A stretch of 23,508 nucleotides of DNA from Willaertia magna (lineage: Eukaryota; Heterolobosea; Eutetramitea; Acrasida; Naegleriidae): contig CADWAF010003350.1 of assembly GCA_902984215.1 (NCBI GenBank), positions 1-23,508 on the forward strand, read 5' to 3'. The notes below the pieces were generated by a model. That model did not search any database, was not told the DNA's origin, and worked only from the letters and a program-made list of their open reading frames with translations. A program made the position numbers and the translations under genes. This document shows positions 1 to 7,204 of the stretch, in pieces; the first letter of the stretch is position 1, and each line of letters opens with the position of its first letter.

Positions 1-21
1 AATCAAAAAAATTAATTACAA

Positions 22-801
22 ATGAAAACAATCTTAACCTTAACATTTGTTGCAATTATTGGTGCAGTCTTTGCTTTAGCAGGAGGCGAAGGTATTGGAT
101 ATGGTGGATTCCCTGGAGCAAGTGGCTTTGATGTAAATAAAGGAAGTTATTTTGGTGGTCAAGGTACCAATTTTGGAACAAATGCAGCCAATTACAATAA
201 TTACAATCAAAACACTCAAGCTTACAATAATCAAATTGGTGCAACTTCTTACACTCCTTACTCAAGCTTTGGTGCTGCTTTCGAAGGTCCAGCTGCAAGT
301 AACTATGCAGCAAGTCAATATTTCAATCCAATAATCGTTCCTCAAATTCCATATGGTGGATTTGGTTATGGCGCAGGTTTTGGTGCAGCTCCATATCTTG
401 GAGGTGGATTTGGTTATGGTGCTGGTTTCGGGGGCCCAATTGGTGGATTTGGTTATGGCGCAGGATTTGGTGGTCCAGTTGGTGGCATTCCTCCAGTAGG
501 TATTCCTCCAGTTGGTGGTGCAGGTTTTGGATTTGGTGCTGGCGTTACTCCATTCATTGGTGGTGCAGGATTTGGTGGTCCAATTGGTGCAGGTGTTCCT
601 CCAATTGGTGCAGGATTTGGTGGTCCAATTGGTGGTGCTCCATTCATTGGTGGACCAGTTGGTGGTGCAGGTTTCGGTGCAGGTGTTGGTGGTCCAATTG
701 GTGGATTTGGATTTGGTGCTGGCGTTGGTGCAGGACCTGTTCCATTCCTTAAATCTGATGATAAGGCAGCAGCTACTGATGCAGGCAAAAAAACCTTTTA
801 A
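22..801 (+). CDS. Secreted Gly-rich repeat protein
   Basis: A 259-residue protein with a clear signal peptide (residues 1-20: one Lys, a hydrophobic core, then an Ala-Leu-Ala cleavage site before Gly-Gly). Residues 40-80 are rich in Asn, Gln and Tyr. Residues 110-240 are a low-complexity Gly/Phe/Pro region in which GFGYGAGFG occurs at 113-121, 129-137 and 143-151, alternating with GGPIGG and IPPVG units. The tail (243-259) is short, charged and Ala/Lys/Asp-rich. No membrane segment follows the signal peptide, so export is expected. The composition resembles structural matrix or wall proteins, but I recognise no family. A cyst-wall or extracellular-matrix role is only a guess. The start follows an A-rich leader with no earlier in-frame ATG in the window. 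The gene converges on the 108-residue gene at 1103-1477. Proline-rich and Leu/Val-rich readings in other frames are by-products of the repeats. Confidence 0.8.
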   Translation: MKTILTLTFVAIIGAVFALAGGEGIGYGGFPGASGFDVNKGSYFGGQGTNFGTNAANYNNYNQNTQAYNNQIGATSYTPYSSFGAAFEGPAASNYAASQYFNPIIVPQIPYGGFGYGAGFGAAPYLGGGFGYGAGFGGPIGGFGYGAGFGGPVGGIPPVGIPPVGGAGFGFGAGVTPFIGGAGFGGPIGAGVPPIGAGFGGPIGGAPFIGGPVGGAGFGAGVGGPIGGFGFGAGVGAGPVPFLKSDDKAAATDAGKKTF

Positions 802-1000
802 AGCATGCTTTCACTGTGAAAATGTAAAATTTTGTGAGTTTAATAAAAAAAATCAATTTTGATAGCTTAAATAATTATGCTAATAACTATTCTAAATGGA
901 GCTTCATTAATATCTAGTATTTCTCCATGTAATTTTATCCAACAATCAATCAGTTGGCTTTAATGTATTCCAAATTACTTGCAAAATCATTTTTTTTTAA

Positions 1001-1011
1001 TTGGCGGGAAA
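1001..1011 (+). promoter_or_regulatory. E2F-like site (TTGGCGGGAAA)
   Basis: The sequence TTGGCGGGAAA matches the eukaryotic E2F/DP consensus and stands out in very AT-rich DNA. It lies between the 3' ends of two convergent genes, which is not an expected promoter position, so a chance match is quite possible. Confidence 0.2.
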
Positions 1012-1102
1012 GAAAAACGATACAGAACTGTAATTTACAAAGATTAATAAAAAGAAAAAGAATAATTTTTGATAAATTTTTCATTGTTAAAGAGTAAAAT
1101 AT

Positions 1103-1477
1103 TTATGCAGTTGTTGTTGTTGTTACGGATTGTGGTCTAATCATATTTAAAATAACTTGAAATCCATTAGAAAATGTTTCCTTTAAAGATTTACCTTCAT
1201 ACCACATGCTAAAAACAATTTTTCTAACAATAAAATTACCAAAGGCTTAAATTTTTTAAATAAATTTTTAATAAATTTTAACAATAAACATACCCATACT
1301 AGCACCTGCAATAAAAGGCTTTCCGAAATAAATCCAACATATACTTGACACTTTTACAGTTTCCGATAAAACTCTACTATATGGACATTGTTTTTTCTCT
1401 TCTTCTTTTGTTGTTTGATTAGTATTATTATTTGTTGTTGTTGCTGATGTAGAATTGATAGAATGGGTATCGCTCAT
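1103..1477 (-). CDS. Two-exon 108-aa protein of unknown function
   Basis: Exon 1 runs from 1477 to 1294 and exon 2 from 1245 to 1103. The 48-nt intron (1293-1246) starts GTATGT and ends TTAAG. Joined, the exons give 108 residues ending in a run of Thr and Ala. I chose the ATG at 1477, which gives an N-terminus rich in Ser, Thr and Asn; an upstream in-frame ATG near 1615 would add a Lys/Asn-rich leader that looks like untranslated DNA and overlaps the 3' end of the neighbouring gene. Residues about 44-75 are moderately hydrophobic (with a GKPFIAGASMAFGNF stretch spanning the splice junction), perhaps one membrane segment or hairpin. It is about 120 nt downstream of the stop of the secreted/membrane gene on the same strand. 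I do not recognise the family. The splice model rests on frame continuity and consensus borders. Confidence 0.65.
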
Positions 1478-1598
1478 TTTTATTTCTTTAAAATAATTTT
1501 TTAATTTTTTAATTTTTTGATATGCTTTACAATTAAATTGGTCAATTAAGATGAGTTTATTATAAAAATTATTTATTGTTAATGAATGATAATAATTA

Positions 1599-2616
1599 TT
1601 AATAATCTTTAACAATTAAATTTTGTATAAATTGACTTCCACTCACTAAAGGAACATATTGTTCAATGGCAGTAGCATTACAACTTAAAATTTTTGTTAC
1701 CCATTCTTTATCATGAAAACCAGTACTAATCTCATGAACATGTACATCTACTTGTACAGTATAACCCTTTAAATAACTAAAAGTATTTTCATTTCTCTTT
1801 AATGGACATGTTATTGTAGATTTATGTCTATTTTCATCAATTGATTCAAACCTAAATTCATGATTAAATAAATTTAAAACAGAAGTAACATTTAAATCTC
1901 TTGTTTTAAATTTAGGTTTTGGAATATAAGGATTACATTCGGAAAAGAAAAATTCATTTTCTTCAGGGTTTGCTCTAGGACTACAGTCAACTATGGCAGA
2001 AGAATCTAATGGGTTACTTGGTTGACTTGGATAAGTAATACAAGTAAAGTTAGCTTTAACTGCAGGTTGGGTTCTATCGTTGGAAATTAAAACGCATTTA
2101 GGTCCAAAACAACTATCTCCCTTTACTTCTTCTTTGTTAGCTTGCTTTCTGGATGGAAAGACATTGGTACAGGTACAGTTAGGAAAACTATAGCCTTTTG
2201 TTTAGTTTAGATGAATTGCAATATTATTAGAAAAGAAGGTAGTTCAATAATTGTTATGTATAAAGGCTTGGTTGAAGGCTTCTTTTAATAAAAAACTTAC
2301 CAAAGAAACAATCCCATCCAATAAGAGGATGTTGAAAGAAATTGGTTGGAACTAAACCTCCTCTCAAAGGAGCTAATCCTTGACTTTGAACTGCTCTCTT
2401 CTTCTTTATCTCAGAAGAAGAAGCTTCTACTTTATTCCTAATACTGCCAACATTATTATCGGCATTAATAATCTTTATTTTAGTATTTATATTCAATCCA
2501 TCTACTAAAACAAACAGAAGGCAAAAACAAAACAATGAAATGCTGATCAAACCAAAAATTAAAGTACTCTTGTTATTTCTTCTAGTTGAAATATAATCTT
2601 TCTTTATGACAAACAT
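1599..2616 (-). CDS. Single-pass (type II) surface or secreted protein, two exons
   Basis: Exon 1 is 2616-2301 and exon 2 is 2194-1599. The 106-nt intron (2300-2195) starts GTAAGT and ends AAAAG. The joined frame is open for 303 residues. A short basic N-terminus (IKKDYISTRRNNK) is followed by a strong hydrophobic segment at about 19-39, which fits a type II signal-anchor or an uncleaved or late-cleaved signal peptide. The rest should face the lumen or outside. It carries a WDCFFGY motif across the splice junction, then NCTCTN, many spaced cysteines, and NxS/T glycosylation sites (NCT, NFT, NVT, NAT). This pattern suggests a disulfide-bonded ectodomain. No family was recognised. A sequence around 2670 upstream (CTCCGAAAAAC) recurs near 12323. 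The gene is on the same strand as eIF1, whose stop is about 440 nt upstream of this start. Confidence 0.7.
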
Positions 2617-3054
2617 TTTTTAAAAACGCGATAACTTTCAAAAATAAATTTTTTATTGTTCTAATAATTGTTCTCCGAAAAACTTGGCAAATGCAAGTTT
2701 CAATCTTCTTCTCCATCGGAATAACTCATGGAAAGCATAACAAAAGGAAAAACAAATTTCTTTATAAAACCAAACGGAGACGGAGATGAAATCAATTAAT
2801 TAATTAATATAAAAACATTTTCCGTAGTTTGTTAAACAAAATTTTGTAAATAATTAATGGTCAAAAAAGTTTTAAAAATTATTTTTTTATTTCTTACAAT
2901 TTATATTAACAACTTGTTAGAAAAAAGAGGGTGGTAATAGTAATAATATAGGAGGAAAAAAAGGGATTCTAAAAAGTAGAATAATTTGCGCATTGCTATT
3001 GAATAATATTATTAGGGAGGATATAATGGAGAAAAAGTACAAAAAAAAATAATT
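2617..3054. other. Intergenic region with (TTAA)n tract
   Basis: No open frame of useful length was seen. The stretch holds the presumed promoter of the leftward secreted-protein gene and the 3' flank of eIF1. It includes a perfect tandem TTAA tract at 2793-2808, about 180 nt upstream of the start at 2616. The rest is A/T homopolymer-rich. Confidence 0.5.
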
Positions 3055-3399
3055 TTAAAAACCATGTACTTTAAGTGTTTCTTTTGTTACAATACCTTCT
3101 TCTAACATAAATTCAGTAACGTTATTTCTTTGATCTCCAGATAATTGTAAAACTTTTCCTACTTTTTCATCTTCAACAATTGTACCATTACAACAGAATT
3201 TATGTTTAACGGATGAAAGTAATTTCTTAAATTTAAAATTTTTTGGTAGACCTTCAATTGTAGTAATACATTTTTTACCATTTCTCTTTTGAACTCGAAT
3301 ATGTACTATTGGTTGTTCATCTGTTGTTGCTTGAACCATATGTTGTTCAGATGAATCTTTGAAAGGATCGAATGTTTGAAAGTTTTGAATTTCGGACAT
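3055..3399 (-). CDS. EIF1: Translation initiation factor eIF1 (SUI1)
   Basis: A complete 114-residue protein of the usual eIF1 length. It has the N-terminal FDPFKD motif (10-15) typical of eukaryotic eIF1. The SUI1 domain at about 31-113 includes IRVQKRNGKKCITTIEGLP and the GTIVEDEKVGKVLQLSGDQR stretch that forms the 40S-facing surface, then the final LKVHGF. Family knowledge: eIF1 binds the 40S subunit near the P site and enforces stringent AUG selection during scanning, acting with eIF1A, eIF2 and eIF5 in the cytosol. The gene is intronless and starts at the first ATG. The region 5' of it (3400-3940) is shared with the divergent RPL23 gene and contains a palindromic TTAA tract at 3593-3610. 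Confidence 0.95.
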   Translation of the reverse strand: MSEIQNFQTFDPFKDSSEQHMVQATTDEQPIVHIRVQKRNGKKCITTIEGLPKNFKFKKLLSSVKHKFCCNGTIVEDEKVGKVLQLSGDQRNNVTEFMLEEGIVTKETLKVHGF

Positions 3400-3940
3400 T
3401 TTTGTATGTTCTTGTATTTTTTTTCAATTTCAAAATTTTATATTTTTCAATTATTGAAAACTTAAATGTTAGCAAGAAATTTTATTTTTGGCGTATGGAA
3501 GATGTGTTTAGTTGGATATTGAATGAATTACGGAATTTGGTTGAAGGTTTTTTAATGTTGAAAAGACTTGTTGTTTTAGATTGCTGAATTGACAATTAAT
3601 TAATTAATTGAGGTTTATCATGTTCTTCTCAAGGCTTGCTTTTCTTGTTCCGATTGATGTGGTCATTTTTAAATCCACAGAAGAAAAGAAAATAAATTTT
3701 GTATTCTTGACATATAGACCTCTAGTAACAACATAATAATATTTATTTATTAAAAAGAAGAGGTTTCTATGAAAATATACTTTTCTTTCATCTAATGCAT
3801 TGTTTTCTTATTATAAGTCTCTTCTTCCTTATGAATAACTTTGAAAAAAATTCAAAAAGTTTATGCCGCCACTTTTCATTGTAATGTCCTGAGGATATAA
3901 TTGAGTGCACGAAAATTTTGTTGAAAAAAAATAAGTCATA
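3400..3940. other. Divergent promoter region between eIF1 and RPL23
   Basis: This 540-nt spacer separates two divergently transcribed translation genes. A short rightward frame at 3372-3587 overlaps the eIF1 start, has F/L-rich composition and no recognisable feature, so I do not call it. A perfect 18-nt palindrome lies at 3593-3610. A weak interrupted inverted repeat (about 3714-3723 with 3759-3770) is also present. I see no RNA gene. Confidence 0.5.
3593..3610. promoter_or_regulatory. Palindromic TTAA tract upstream of eIF1
   Basis: CAATTAATTAATTAATTG is an 18-nt perfect palindrome about 194 nt upstream of the eIF1 start. Similar tracts lie at 2793-2808 and 12385-12397, each about 177-180 nt upstream of the start of a leftward gene. 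The function is inferred only from the repeated placement. Confidence 0.3.
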
Positions 3941-4366
3941 ATGTCAGCTGGAAAGAGAGGTGGTGCCTCAGTAGGTAGTAAATTCAGAATTACAACTGCA
4001 TTACCAACTGCTGCAGTCATGAACTGTGCAGATAACAGTGGTGCAAAAAATTTATATATTATTGCAGTCAGTAGAGTTCAAGGTAGATTAAACAGATTAC
4101 CATCTGCTGGTGTCGGAGACATGGTCATGGCAACCGTTAAAAAGGGTAAACCAGAATTAAGAAAGAAGGTCATGCCTGCAGTTGTTGTTAGACAAAAGAA
4201 GGCTTGGAGACGTAAGGATGGTACTTTCATCTATTTCGAAGATAATGCTGGAGTTATTGTGAATAATAAAGGTGAAATGAAAGGTTCCGCAGTTGCAGGT
4301 CCAGTTGCAAAGGAATGTGCAGATTTATGGCCAAGAATTTCCGCATCATCAAGCATTGTTGTTTAA
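3941..4366 (+). CDS. RPL23: 60S ribosomal protein uL14 (L23)
   Basis: A complete 141-residue protein, the usual length for eukaryotic L23 (uL14). The N-terminal [14 protein letters not shown] stretch, [17 protein letters not shown] (about 27-43) and the uL14 signature [20 protein letters not shown] with the following [18 protein letters not shown] are all intact, as is the C-terminal [14 protein letters not shown]. uL14 sits at the 60S-40S interface and helps form an intersubunit bridge; anti-association factor eIF6 docks on it. The gene is intronless, with an ATG after a poly-A leader, and is followed by AATAAA-like sequence near 4386. Its codons are more G/C-rich than those of its neighbours, as expected for a highly expressed gene. 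Confidence 0.97.
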   Translation: MSAGKRGGASVGSKFRITTALPTAAVMNCADNSGAKNLYIIAVSRVQGRLNRLPSAGVGDMVMATVKKGKPELRKKVMPAVVVRQKKAWRRKDGTFIYFEDNAGVIVNNKGEMKGSAVAGPVAKECADLWPRISASSSIVV

Positions 4367-4606
4367 ATTATTTTAACCTTTTTTCAAATAAATAATATAA
4401 AAATATAAATATGTAATTCTTATTTTCATTACTTTTAGATCTATGTGAAATCCGATGAAACAAATCTCTAACATGATGAACTAGAAGATAGAGAAGTAGT
4501 TTTCAAGAGCCATAAATAAAAATGCATTTAATTCCGTCCAAGAGACGAGAAAGAGTAGGAGACAAGGAAAGGATAGAATAGATTTGCTAGAATTGATTTT
4601 TTGAAA

Positions 4607-5473
4607 TTATTTTATTATCGTTTCATCAAAAGACATTGCTTTAGAAGATAATGGAAATAATTTAGAAAGTGGAGATCTAGTTGGACTATTCATCAACTTT
4701 GCACTCCATCTCTTCATCTTATCCTTTAAACTTTGAGATTTCTTACCATTGCCGCTATTACTACTATTATTATTACCAGATGTTTTTCTTCCTAAAATTG
4801 TTGCTAAAACTTTAGCCTCTAACCTCACCGTAATTTCATCAAATATTGTTTCTACATTATCTCCTGTAAAACAACTACATTCATAGAAAGGTATATCTTT
4901 AAGCCTTAATTTCATATCCTCAATATCATTTTCACTTACTTCTCTTTCATCTAAATCTGTTTTATTACCTACAACAAAAAGTAAAGGTATTTGTCTACCA
5001 TTGTTGTTATTATTAGAAAAATAATAATTTCCAAAATTATTATTATTTATATTATTTAAATTGTTATTTTCATTCGTTATTGCATTGTCAGCTGGTGGTG
5101 CAACAAAAGCCTTTACGAAAAAGTCATAAAATGTATCTAAAAATTCAAAAGAAGATTTATCATTGACATTATATACAAATATAATTGCATTAGAAGTTAA
5201 TGGACTTATATCATGAGTTGCATGATAATTATCTAAATTTTGTATATTAACTGTTAGATTTATTATATTACCATTCATTGTAGTAATTTGTTTATTTAAT
5301 TGTCTAATTTTATCGTGTGACAATTCCATTTCTTTAAAAAAGAAACCATTTGAAAAGTGTGAACTTAGAGCTTTCTTTCCAGTGTTAGAAACCCCAACTA
5401 TCGTTATATCTAAATGAAATACATTTGTTTCTGTGGTATTATTATTGCGAAAGGATGCCTTGCTTTTTAACAT
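4607..5473 (-). CDS. Divergent Ras/Rab-like small GTPase with degraded motifs
   Basis: A 288-residue protein with a recognisable Ras-superfamily layout. It has a hydrophobic beta strand and P-loop GVSNTGKK at 27-34, a beta strand IIFVYNVND (97-105), the G4 motif GNKTD (169-173) and a G5-like ECSC (198-201). Three features are abnormal. The P-loop ends GKK instead of GK[S/T], removing the Mg-binding Ser/Thr. The expected DxxG (switch II, DTAGQ) is replaced around 74-83 by NIQNLDNY. An Asn-rich insertion of about 30 residues (130-160) sits before G4. The C-terminus is long, basic and Ser-rich with no prenylation Cys. Base recognition may survive, but catalysis and Mg binding probably do not, so it may be a pseudo-GTPase or nucleotide-locked scaffold. 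The partner and pathway are unknown. The start is the first ATG and there are no introns. Confidence 0.75.
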   Translation of the reverse strand: MLKSKASFRNNNTTETNVFHLDITIVGVSNTGKKALSSHFSNGFFFKEMELSHDKIRQLNKQITTMNGNIINLTVNIQNLDNYHATHDISPLTSNAIIFVYNVNDKSSFEFLDTFYDFFVKAFVAPPADNAITNENNNLNNINNNNFGNYYFSNNNNNGRQIPLLFVVGNKTDLDEREVSENDIEDMKLRLKDIPFYECSCFTGDNVETIFDEITVRLEAKVLATILGRKTSGNNNSSNSGNGKKSQSLKDKMKRWSAKLMNSPTRSPLSKLFPLSSKAMSFDETIIK

Positions 5474-6071
5474 TTGTGTTGTTGTTTAGTTTTTTAATGA
5501 TTAGCAATTGGTGTTAATTTAAGTATTTGAAGGATTTTAAACAAAAGAATCAAAAAGAATTATGAAAAGCGTAGTTTCTATGGGGGTATACCTGGCCACA
5601 TAATTCAAATTTGTAAAGAGTGTTATATTTATGGAAATTAACAAGCATCTACAGAAAATTTTATTTTTGTGTAGCGAACAGCTTTTTAGTAATTCAAAGA
5701 ACAAACTTTTAAAATACTTGCCAACTAGTAGGGATTTCACTTTTGTAGGGATTTCAAAGTCTTGAATTGATTAGGTAGTTACTGATCGTTATTAGAAAGA
5801 AATAGTTCATTTGTAAAGGGTATTCAAAGAAGCTTTGAATTAAAACGCGACAAGAACTGTATAAAAACGCACTTCAACAGATCCTTACAACATGATGAAT
5901 GAACAAACATTAAAGTTGAGCTACTTCTAAAAGTTGTTGACCTGAATATTATTATAATCATTGATTTTTAAAAACTATAAAGTTAAACCACATTTGACAT
6001 TTTGTAAGTTTATTTATTGATCAGGGAGGGACAACACTAAAAAGTGTACTAAAGGATTTTTTTGCAAAGGG

Positions 6072-6147
6072 TAGTAGATTCCTTGCTATCCTAGTTGGTT
6101 AACCAACTTTTAAAGTTTAGTAGATTCCTTGCTATCCTAGTTGGTTA
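6072..6147. repeat. 30-nt perfect direct repeat with embedded palindrome
   Basis: Positions 6072-6101 and 6118-6147 are identical over 30 nt (starting TAGTAGATTCC and ending AGTTGGTTA), separated by 16 nt. The first copy runs into a perfect palindrome, AGTTGGTTAACCAACT (6093-6108). The second copy diverges right after GGTTA. The repeat is about 170-250 nt upstream of the SNARE start. It may be a duplicated protein-binding site or the trace of slippage or a small element. Confidence 0.85.
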
Positions 6148-6245
6148 GACGTCTCCCTTTCCTTAATTAAGAAATCTTTCTTATTTCAAAAAAACAACTT
6201 GTTGGTATTATTACGGTCATTTGTGCATTAAACCATTCAATTTAA

Positions 6246-6254
6246 CCCGCCAAA
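6246..6254 (-). promoter_or_regulatory. E2F-like site (TTTGGCGGG)
   Basis: On the minus strand the site reads TTTGGCGGG, matching the E2F core, about 70 nt upstream of the ATG of the SNARE gene. The position is promoter-like. No binding evidence is available from sequence alone. Confidence 0.3.
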
Positions 6255-6319
6255 TATTTACATTTTTTTAAAAAAAAAAATTGAATCAACAAAGCCTTTG
6301 GGATATAGGGAAAGATAAA

Positions 6320-6883
6320 ATGAAGTATTCTAATGATTTTTTATTTGCCTCCGTTTATGATATAAGAACTAGAGATTTTAATTGTTTAGGAGATGGACCT
6401 AAAAATTTAGAATTAAGTGCAGCAATAAGAAATAAAGTTATACCCAATTTAATAGATCCATATAGCAATAATATTATAAGAAATATAAGCCTAACGAAAG
6501 AACCTTATGGTCCTGTAGATATTTATTTTGAAACTCAAACAAACTATCTTTTTGTAGCAGTATGTGAAAGCGATAAAGTAAAAAAGAAAATGATAAAGAA
6601 CTTTTTTACATTGTTTGAAGACCATTTCATTTCCTTAGAAGATAAATCATCTCTAAGTAAAGTGAGACAATTTTTAACCTTATTTATTTTACAGTTTAAT
6701 ATAAATCCAAACGAGATGCATAGAATGAAAGAGTATGAAACTAAAGTAGATGATATTAAGGAAGATATGAGTAGGAATATTAATTTAATATTAAAGGGAC
6801 ATGATGGCATTGAAATACAAATTGATGATGAAAATTCATTAATGAGTGTTAGAGATTCTTCATGTTGTTGTACAATTCTTTAG
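6320..6883 (+). CDS. Ykt6-like longin-domain R-SNARE with lipid-anchor tail
   Basis: From the ATG at 6320 the protein has 187 residues (Ykt6 is about 200). The open frame extends upstream to 6281 but without an ATG. Residues 1-110 fit a longin fold (MKYSNDFLFASVYDIRT as first strand, then IYFETQTNYLFVAVCESD and a following helix). Residues about 122-165 look like a SNARE helix (MKEYETKVDDIKEDMSRNI). The end is CCCTIL, whose last four residues form a CaaX-type prenylation site with adjacent Cys for palmitoylation, the Ykt6 hallmark (CCxxM/L). No transmembrane segment exists. Family role: Ykt6 is an R-SNARE in ER-Golgi, endosomal and autophagic fusion. Two features are odd. The zero-layer Arg position appears to be Gly within LILKGHDG. 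The C-terminal half of the SNARE helix is about 15 residues shorter than usual. It could be a specialised or non-fusogenic paralogue. Confidence 0.7.
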   Translation: MKYSNDFLFASVYDIRTRDFNCLGDGPKNLELSAAIRNKVIPNLIDPYSNNIIRNISLTKEPYGPVDIYFETQTNYLFVAVCESDKVKKKMIKNFFTLFEDHFISLEDKSSLSKVRQFLTLFILQFNINPNEMHRMKEYETKVDDIKEDMSRNINLILKGHDGIEIQIDDENSLMSVRDSSCCCTIL

Positions 6884-7204
6884 TAATGTTAGAATGAGAA
6901 TTTTAGGCTGTAAAAAAGAAGAGCGGAAGAGCAAAATCCCTTGTTTTGAATGTAAATAATATAAAATTTATATACGAGTTTTGATTGTAACAATTTCATT
7001 GCCGTCTTCTTTCATATTCAGTTCTTATAGAAGATGTTCCAAACACACAAATTGTTCTTCTTCTTCTTTTCTATTATAAACTAATCCACCAACTTATGAT
7101 AAAAAGTCCTTTTATCAAAAAGTCTTTTTCTTGCAATCCTTTCTTGCAACTAACTAGAATTATTAAGGAAATTTAAATAATTCTATTTAAAACACATTTC
7201 TTTC
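6884..7204. other. Convergent 3' intergenic region
   Basis: This stretch lies between the 3' ends of the SNARE (+) and UPF3 (-) genes. No open frame, RNA gene or strong repeat was seen, apart from short pyrimidine-rich tracts (TTCTTCTTC). Confidence 0.5.

Larger units (their letters stand above)
5474..6319. other. Gene-free region with direct repeat and palindrome
   Basis: About 850 nt between the starts of two divergent genes. A 67-codon leftward frame at 5537-5740 has no conserved feature and is not called. The notable content is a 30-nt direct repeat at 6072-6101 and 6118-6147, a 16-nt palindrome overlapping the first copy, and an E2F-like element near 6246. No RNA gene was recognised. 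Confidence 0.5.

Noticed and set aside
453..862. Pro-rich (-) and Leu/Val-rich (+) frames over the Gly-rich gene
   Set aside because: They are shadows of the GGT/GGA repeat in other frames. Only the + frame from 22 has a signal peptide and a sensible start.
1015..1050. Resemblance to the U6 snRNA ACGATACAGA segment
   Set aside because: The match ends after about 10 nt. The catalytic ACAGAGA and AGC elements and the following U6 sequence are absent.
3372..3587. 71-codon rightward frame overlapping the eIF1 start
   Set aside because: It overlaps a firm gene on the opposite strand and has low-complexity F/L-rich composition.
4455..4500. Small hairpin with ATGATGA between RPL23 and the GTPase
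   Set aside because: The stem is only 6 bp and no D box or conserved partner was found.
5537..5740. 67-codon leftward frame upstream of the GTPase
   Set aside because: No conserved motif and no neighbour support. The length is expected by chance in this composition.
5892..5945. Possible box C/D snoRNA (ATGATGA followed by CTGA)
   Set aside because: No terminal stem pairs around the boxes and no convincing D' or C' box was seen. Both words are common by chance.
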